This document shows, one piece after another, positions 6,725 to 10,243 of a stretch of 10,243 bases of DNA (position 1 is the first letter of the stretch; each line of letters begins with the position of its first letter). This DNA comes from an uncultured Alphaproteobacteria bacterium (GTDB lineage Bacteria; Pseudomonadota; Alphaproteobacteria; Reyranellales; Reyranellaceae), in contig CAIYWM010000623.1 in NCBI GenBank assembly GCA_903929895.1, positions 1 through 10,243 of the forward strand, in the 5' to 3' direction. The position numbers were made by a program, and so were the translations under genes. A model generated the notes under the pieces. It made no database searches and was not told the origin of the DNA. It saw only the letters and a list, made by a program, of their open reading frames with translations.

Positions 6725-6734
6725 TGCCTACTCC

Positions 6735-7631
6735 TCAGAGCCTGAGCCGACGTGCCTCCATGCGCGCACGATCGTCGGGCGGGAACGTCATGATCTTGCG
6801 GATCTTCTGGTCGAACTTCATGCCGACGGCCTCGGCGCAAGCAGCAAGCGTGCCGGTCTCGGCCTCGAACAGGAAATGCGTGAAGGTGATCGTCTTGTCG
6901 GTAAAGGTGGCGAGCCCGCTCATCACCACGGCGAGGTCGCCGGCCTGCAGCGGTCGGCGATAGTGGTTCAGCATCTCGACCACGACAGACCCTTCCTGCC
7001 GTTCCTGCATCGCGGCGCGGTCGAAGCCGAGATGGTTCCACAGGACCGGCGCGCCGTCGGAATAGCGGCCGAAATGATGGCGCGGCAGGAAGTCGCCGCG
7101 CTCGTCGCATTCGTCGGGCGTGATCTGCGTGCGGCCGACTTCGATCAGGCCGACCGACGCCGCTTGGGAGAGATGCAGGTCGGGCAGGGAAAGCTTGCCG
7201 ACGCTGCGTGGCCGGGCCGTCTCGGGCAAGGCGACGCGGGCCGCTTCGGCCCGTGCGCGGAAATCGGCGGTCCAGGCCCTGTCGCAGACGATGCGGCGGC
7301 GAATGGTGGCGGCGACCTCGTTCTTCGCCGGGTTGCGCACCTCGTGATAGGCGACGAGCTCCTGCTCGCCGACCTCGACCGGGGCGGAGTGGACCTCGAC
7401 CGGTTCGACCACGCGGAACTCGCGCAGGTAGCGGACATGGTCTTCGACCGCCCGCGTCGCGACCCCTGCCGCACGCTGGGCCCGTGGGCCAAAGCCCAGC
7501 TGCGCCAGCAGGTTGGCCGACGCCTCATGAGCAAATTCGGTGTAGAATTGGACGTTGAGATGGTTGTTTTCGTCGCACTGCCAGGTGTTCACGGCGGTGC
7601 TGAAAGTCGGGATCAGGGCGGGGCTCGACAC
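6735..7631 (-). CDS. Double-hotdog acyl-CoA thioesterase-like protein
   Basis: The protein (298 residues from the chosen start) contains two hotdog-fold halves. The first, about 12-125, carries 'DENNHLNVQFYTEFAHEA', which matches the D-x-x-x-H-x-N...Y pattern of 4-hydroxybenzoyl-CoA-type thioesterases. It is followed by beta strands 'DHVRYLREFRVVEPVEV' and 'ELVAYHEVRN'. The second half, about 165-283, has 'DECDERGDFLPRHHFGRY' and 'LNHYRRPLQAGDLAVV'. Such proteins hydrolyse acyl-CoA thioesters in the cytoplasm. I chose GTG at 7631 because it lies just before the first hotdog strand and has agagag 8 bases upstream. The frame stays open to an ATG at 7709, which would add 26 residues of non-fold-like sequence without a clear binding site. 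It is the first gene of a three-gene operon with the small protein and the amidase. The family call is good; the substrate and start are uncertain. Confidence 0.83.
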   Translation of the reverse strand: MSSPALIPTFSTAVNTWQCDENNHLNVQFYTEFAHEASANLLAQLGFGPRAQRAAGVATRAVEDHVRYLREFRVVEPVEVHSAPVEVGEQELVAYHEVRNPAKNEVAATIRRRIVCDRAWTADFRARAEAARVALPETARPRSVGKLSLPDLHLSQAASVGLIEVGRTQITPDECDERGDFLPRHHFGRYSDGAPVLWNHLGFDRAAMQERQEGSVVVEMLNHYRRPLQAGDLAVVMSGLATFTDKTITFTHFLFEAETGTLAACAEAVGMKFDQKIRKIMTFPPDDRARMEARRLRL

Positions 7632-7814
7632 GCTGGACGCTCTCTGCAATCTGTGGATGACTGCCTCTGATGGCCTAAAAAGCCCCAAAAATCGACATTT
7701 TCCGTGCATTCCGGACTTGCGGGGGAGCGATTCGTGGATAACCTTGGCGCCGTCAACGGTGCCCTGGGGCGTCAGGAACGTTGGCGAACCAAAAATGTAA
7801 GGGACCCCTCAACC
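7632..7814. promoter_or_regulatory. Divergent control region between the thioesterase operon and the HU gene
   Basis: About 180 bases separate the diverging genes. The middle (7674-7700) is unusually A/T-rich for this window, with taaaaagccccaaaaatcga and a following attttcc. Two motifs one mismatch from the DnaA box TTATCCACA lie on the minus strand, at 7652-7660 (tcatccaca) and 7733-7741 (ttatccacg). The second overlaps a GANTC site (gattc, 7729-7733), the target of the CcrM methylase in alphaproteobacteria. A clear sigma-70 promoter pair is not evident on either strand. The HU ribosome binding site is aaggga at 7799-7804. If the thioesterase starts at 7709 instead of 7631, the first motif and the A/T patch would lie inside its coding sequence. 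Confidence 0.45.
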
Positions 7815-8114
7815 ATGGCTACCAAACCCACCACTGTTCCCACCGTACCGCTTTCCAAGGTCGCCGCAGAGCTGGCCGAGAAGACGGGCATGACCAAGAA
7901 GGACGCGACCGGTGCTCTCGACGAGTTCGTTGGCCTGGTCGTTCGCCACCTGAAGAAGGGCAACAAGGTCCGCATCACGGGCCTCGGCATCCTTCAGGTC
8001 AAGGCCCGTCCGGCGCGCATGGGCCGCAACCCCGCCACCGGCGAAGCGATCAAGATCAAGGCGTCCAAGAAGGTCACCTTCCGCGTCGCGAAGGATCTCA
8101 AGGAAGCGATCTAA
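7815..8114 (+). CDS. HU-family histone-like DNA-binding protein
   Basis: The 99-residue protein follows the HU/IHF plan. The N-terminal helices are 'LSKVAAELAEKTGMTKKDATGALDEFVGLVVRHLKKG', followed by 'NKVRITGLGILQVKARPAR'. The flexible DNA-binding arm, 'MGRNPATGEAIKI', has the Asn-Pro that intercalates in DNA. The closing strand and helix are 'SKKVTFRVAKDLKEAI'. HU proteins bend and compact DNA as dimers in the nucleoid. Compared with E. coli HU (90 residues) it has about 10 extra residues at the N terminus, rich in Thr and Pro (TKPTTVPTVP). The start at 7815 has aaggga 10 bases upstream, and a longer in-frame ATG at 7704 has no such support. It is monocistronic, with its own terminator at 8138-8175. 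Whether it forms a homodimer or pairs with another HU cannot be seen. Confidence 0.95.
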   Translation: MATKPTTVPTVPLSKVAAELAEKTGMTKKDATGALDEFVGLVVRHLKKGNKVRITGLGILQVKARPARMGRNPATGEAIKIKASKKVTFRVAKDLKEAI

Positions 8115-8137
8115 GTCGTTTACGACGGGTCAAGATT

Positions 8138-8175
8138 GGGCGGGTTCCGGCGCAGGCCGGGCCCGCCCTTCTTTT
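8138..8175 (+). terminator. Rho-independent terminator of the HU gene
   Basis: The outer stem is gggcggg (8138-8144) with cccgccc (8162-8168). The inner stem is ccggc (8147-8151) with gccgg (8156-8160) around the loop gcag. The run ttctttt follows at once. A small internal loop (tt against g) separates the stems. The structure begins 24 bases after the HU stop codon. It is the clearest intrinsic terminator in the window. Confidence 0.85.
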
Positions 8176-8254
8176 GTGTGCCGCTTCAGTACGGCTGCCA
8201 TCACCGCACAGCGACATCGTCGCAATCCTTTGAGCGGGCCTGCCGGCGCTTTGC

Positions 8255-8270
8255 TCTAGTATAGTCGGAG
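8255..8270 (+). promoter_or_regulatory. Possible -10 region upstream of the DUF218 gene
   Basis: The stretch ctagtatagtcggag contains tatagt (8260-8265), one base from the sigma-70 -10 consensus, 21 bases before the ATG at 8287. A TTGAGC that could serve as -35 lies at 8230-8235, but its spacing to tatagt is too long (24 bases); spacing to tctagt (8255-8260) is 19. The transcript leader would be only about 15 bases. This is a weak call. Its main support is that a promoter is needed here, because the HU terminator lies upstream. Confidence 0.35.
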
Positions 8271-8286
8271 CGCGACGCAGACCGGC

Positions 8287-9075
8287 ATGAACACCTTCGT
8301 CATCCTGAAGATCCTCGCCACCCTGATGCTGCCGCCGGCCACGCTGGCGATCGGCGTGCTGCTGTGGCTGCTTCTGCGCTTGGTGGGCTGGCGCCGACTC
8401 GCCGCCGTACCGGTCGGCCTGGCGCTCCTCCAGACTCTCGTCCTGTCCTTTCCGCCCGTAGCCGGGCTGCTCAACCGGCAGCTCGAGGAGAAGGCCCGCA
8501 AGCTCGTGGCCGGCAACCAGCCGTGCTGCTACGACGCCATCGTCGTGCTGGGCGGCGGTATCGCGCCCGCCGCCCCGCCCCATACGACGGAGCCCGAACT
8601 GACCAACTCGTCCGATCGCATCTGGCAGGCGGCCCGGATGTTCAAGGCGGGCGCAGCACCCAGGATCATCGTGAGCGGTGGATCGTTCATCCAGCAGCAG
8701 GGCGGGCCGGCGACCACCGAGGCCGAAGCGATGCGGCGCTTCCTGCTCGACCTCGGCGTTCCCAGCGATGCGATCGTCTCCGAGGGCAAGGCGCTGAACA
8801 CGATCGAGAACATCCGCAACGTACGGGAACTCGTGAAGCAGGAAAGGGTGGCGATCGTCACGTCGGCCTTCCATGTGCCACGGGCCGCCAGGCTGGCCAG
8901 CCGGGGCGGCCTCAATTTCGCGATCTTCGGCGTCAACTGGAGCGTCCCCAAAGAGGCGATCGCCTGGTGGGATGTCTGGCTGCCTTCCGTTGACGCGCTC
9001 GGCGACTCGAACCTGGCGATCAAGGAACTGGTGGCGCTCAACTTCGACCGCCGGGGAGACAGTCTCGCGCCATGA
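8287..9075 (+). CDS. DUF218/YdcF-family membrane protein (ElyC/SanA-like)
   Basis: The 262-residue protein has two N-terminal hydrophobic segments: about 5-35 ('LKILATLMLPPATLAIGVLL' and on) and about 40-60 ('AAVPVGLALLQTLVLSFPPV'). A DUF218 domain follows: 'YDAIVVLGGGI', 'PRIIVSGGS', 'TEAEAMRRFLLDLGVPSDAIVSEG', 'NTIENIRNVRELV' and 'VAIVTSAFHVPRAARLA'. These are the conserved blocks of the YdcF/SanA/ElyC group. ElyC and SanA of E. coli affect cell envelope and peptidoglycan integrity, but the biochemical activity of the family is not well settled. The domain most likely faces the periplasm, anchored by the N-terminal helices. The ribosome binding site is weak (ggag about 16 bases upstream). 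The stop codon overlaps the start of the next gene by ATGA, so the two are translated together. Confidence 0.9.
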   Translation: MNTFVILKILATLMLPPATLAIGVLLWLLLRLVGWRRLAAVPVGLALLQTLVLSFPPVAGLLNRQLEEKARKLVAGNQPCCYDAIVVLGGGIAPAAPPHTTEPELTNSSDRIWQAARMFKAGAAPRIIVSGGSFIQQQGGPATTEAEAMRRFLLDLGVPSDAIVSEGKALNTIENIRNVRELVKQERVAIVTSAFHVPRAARLASRGGLNFAIFGVNWSVPKEAIAWWDVWLPSVDALGDSNLAIKELVALNFDRRGDSLAP

Positions 9076-10091
9076 CCGCCTATCGCCTCACCCGTCGCGC
9101 CGCGCTCGGCGTCGCTGCCGTGCCACTCCTGCTGCCGCTGGCGCGACCGGCCCGCGCGCAGACGCTCGACAGGCTGGTCTTCCAGACCGACTGGCGCGCC
9201 CAGGCCGAGCATGGCGGCTACTACCAGGCGGTTGCCGCCGGTCTCTATCGCAAGGCTGGAATCGAGTGCGACATCCGCCAGGGCGGACCGAGCCTGAACG
9301 TCGGCCAGCTGCTGCTGACGGGCCGCGTCGACATGACCATGTCGAACAGCTTCGAAGCGTTCACTTACGTGCGGGAGGACGCGCCCTTCTTCACCATCGC
9401 CTCGATCTTCCAGAAGGATCCGCAGATCCTGATCGGCCATCCGGATACCGGCTTCGACGGCTTCGAGGATCTCAAGGGCCGCACCCTGCTGATCGGCAGC
9501 GGCGGGCGCGTCACCTACTGGCCGTATCTCCGCAAGAAGTTCGGGCTGCGCGACGAGCAGCTCAGGCCCTATACGTTCAACATGGCGCCGTTCCTCGCCG
9601 ACAGGAACGTCGTTCAGCAGGGCTTCATTTCGTCGGAGCCCTATTCGATCTCGAAGGCGATCGGCCGCATGCCGCCGTACCTGTTGATCGCCGATGCAGG
9701 TTTCAGCGCCTACCAGACCACCATCGCCATCTCGCGCAAGCTGGCTGGCGAGAAGCGCGACCTCATCCAGCGGTTCGTGGACGCGACGCTCGAAGGCTGG
9801 GCTCAATATCTCAAGGGCGGCCCCGCCATCGAGGCCGCCAATGCGCTCATCAAGAAGGCCAATCCGGAACTGACCGACGATCGTATCCAGTACGCGATCG
9901 AAGTGATGAAAGAGCGTGGCATCGTGATGTCGGGGGATGCACTGCAGGGCGGAATCGGCGCGATGACGGATGCGCGCTGGCAGGGTTTCTATCAGTCGAT
10001 GGTCGATGTCGAGGTGCTGCCGAAGGGGCTCGACGTGGCCCGGGCCTACACGCTCGACTTCGTCAACAAGGGTACCGGAAAGCCGACGTAA
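9072..10091 (+). CDS. ABC transporter substrate-binding protein, NMT1/THI5-type
   Basis: The 339-residue protein starts with a twin-arginine-like signal: 'LTRRAALG' at residues 6-13, the hydrophobic run 'VAAVPLLLPLA', and a cleavage site after 'ARA' at residue 29. It is therefore likely exported to the periplasm, possibly folded via Tat. The mature part opens with 'LVFQTDWRAQAEHGGYYQAVAAGLYRKAGI', the hallmark start of NMT1/THI5-like binding proteins (D40-W41 and H47-G48-G49), then 'IRQGGPSLNVGQLL' and 'DMTMSNSFEAF'. Relatives bind thiamine precursors (ThiY), alkanesulfonates, nitrate or aromatic compounds; the ligand here cannot be told. It overlaps the DUF218 gene by 4 bases. No permease or ATPase gene is present before the window ends, and the next gene encodes an acyl-CoA dehydrogenase. 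Confidence 0.92.
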   Translation: MTAYRLTRRAALGVAAVPLLLPLARPARAQTLDRLVFQTDWRAQAEHGGYYQAVAAGLYRKAGIECDIRQGGPSLNVGQLLLTGRVDMTMSNSFEAFTYVREDAPFFTIASIFQKDPQILIGHPDTGFDGFEDLKGRTLLIGSGGRVTYWPYLRKKFGLRDEQLRPYTFNMAPFLADRNVVQQGFISSEPYSISKAIGRMPPYLLIADAGFSAYQTTIAISRKLAGEKRDLIQRFVDATLEGWAQYLKGGPAIEAANALIKKANPELTDDRIQYAIEVMKERGIVMSGDALQGGIGAMTDARWQGFYQSMVDVEVLPKGLDVARAYTLDFVNKGTGKPT

Positions 10092-10111
10092 TCGAATCAG
10101 GAGGAGCTGCT

Positions 10112-10243
10112 ATGTACCAGGTCAACGAAGAACATCAGATGCTGCGCGATCTCGTGAAGAAGTTCGTGCGCAACGAACTGATGCCGCTCGAGAAGAACGT
10201 GCTCGACCGGTTCGCGTCGGGCCAGCAGGCCTCGCTGTCCGAC
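10112..10243 (+). CDS. Acyl-CoA dehydrogenase, 5' end (partial)
   Basis: The first 44 codons are present and the gene runs off the window. The start is well supported by aggaggag (10099-10106) 5 bases before the ATG. The visible part, 'MYQVNEEHQMLRDLVKKFVRNELMPLEKNV', is the typical first helix of the acyl-CoA dehydrogenase N-terminal domain (E-E-x-x-M-L-R-D...F-V-x-x-E-L-x-P-x-E). These FAD flavoproteins introduce an alpha-beta double bond into acyl-CoA thioesters. Neither the flavin site nor the catalytic Glu is in view, so chain-length class cannot be told. It follows the binding-protein gene by 20 bases, likely in the same operon. Confidence 0.85.
   Translation, partial: MYQVNEEHQMLRDLVKKFVRNELMPLEKNVLDRFASGQQASLSD

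Noticed and set aside
5820..7670. 616-residue plus-strand open frame opposite the amidase operon
   Set aside because: It crosses three well-supported minus-strand genes and translates to Arg/Ala/His-rich sequence with no domain; high G/C content keeps such frames open.
7632..7814. Chromosomal origin of replication
   Set aside because: Only two imperfect DnaA-box-like sites and a short A/T patch are present, with no dnaA, dnaN, hemE, parAB or other origin neighbours in view.
8529..9806. 425-residue minus-strand open frame opposite the DUF218 and THI5-type genes
   Set aside because: It spans two genes with clear motifs on the other strand and shows no family feature.

Overview
The window is a GC-rich stretch of ordinary bacterial chromosome. 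Several things point to an alphaproteobacterium of the Rhodospirillales/Hyphomicrobiales kind: strong G/C bias at third codon positions, many catabolic and uptake genes of the soil-oligotroph type, a Tat-like binding protein, and a long 'tccctcgc...gggatgac' palindromic repeat. The genus cannot be fixed from the sequence; Reyranella-like is only an impression. I see no tRNA, rRNA, CRISPR array, phage gene, transposase or plasmid function. No intergenic gap exceeds about 200 bases.

Layout, left to right. (a) The 3' end of a D-2-hydroxyacid dehydrogenase gene, with a probable terminator behind it. (b) A 193-residue protein I do not recognise, which converges on (c) a minus-strand pair: a family 3 amino-acid-type ABC substrate-binding protein followed by a luciferase-like flavin monooxygenase. 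A perfect 15-bp hairpin lies between the converging genes. (d) Diverging from that pair, a VOC/glyoxalase-fold protein followed 72 bases later by an aldehyde dehydrogenase. (e) A 112-base convergent gap filled by a large imperfect palindromic repeat. (f) A minus-strand operon, in transcription order: double-hotdog acyl-CoA thioesterase, a 66-residue protein that looks GatC/AtzG-like, and an amidase-signature hydrolase, the last two overlapping by ATGA. (g) A divergent control region and an HU-type nucleoid protein gene with a clear intrinsic terminator. (h) A plus-strand run: a DUF218/YdcF-family membrane protein overlapping an NMT1/THI5-type substrate-binding protein by ATGA, then the first 44 codons of an acyl-CoA dehydrogenase.

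Functionally the window looks like scavenging and breakdown of small organic compounds. There are two binding proteins with no transporter partners in view, plus oxidative enzymes (flavin monooxygenase, aldehyde dehydrogenase, acyl-CoA dehydrogenase) and hydrolases (amidase, thioesterase). No single pathway can be named. I do not see a clear new defence, mobile or RNA system. The items most worth a second look are the thioesterase/small-subunit/amidase operon, the palindromic element at 5003-5103, and the DnaA-box-like motifs flanking an A/T-rich patch in front of the HU gene.
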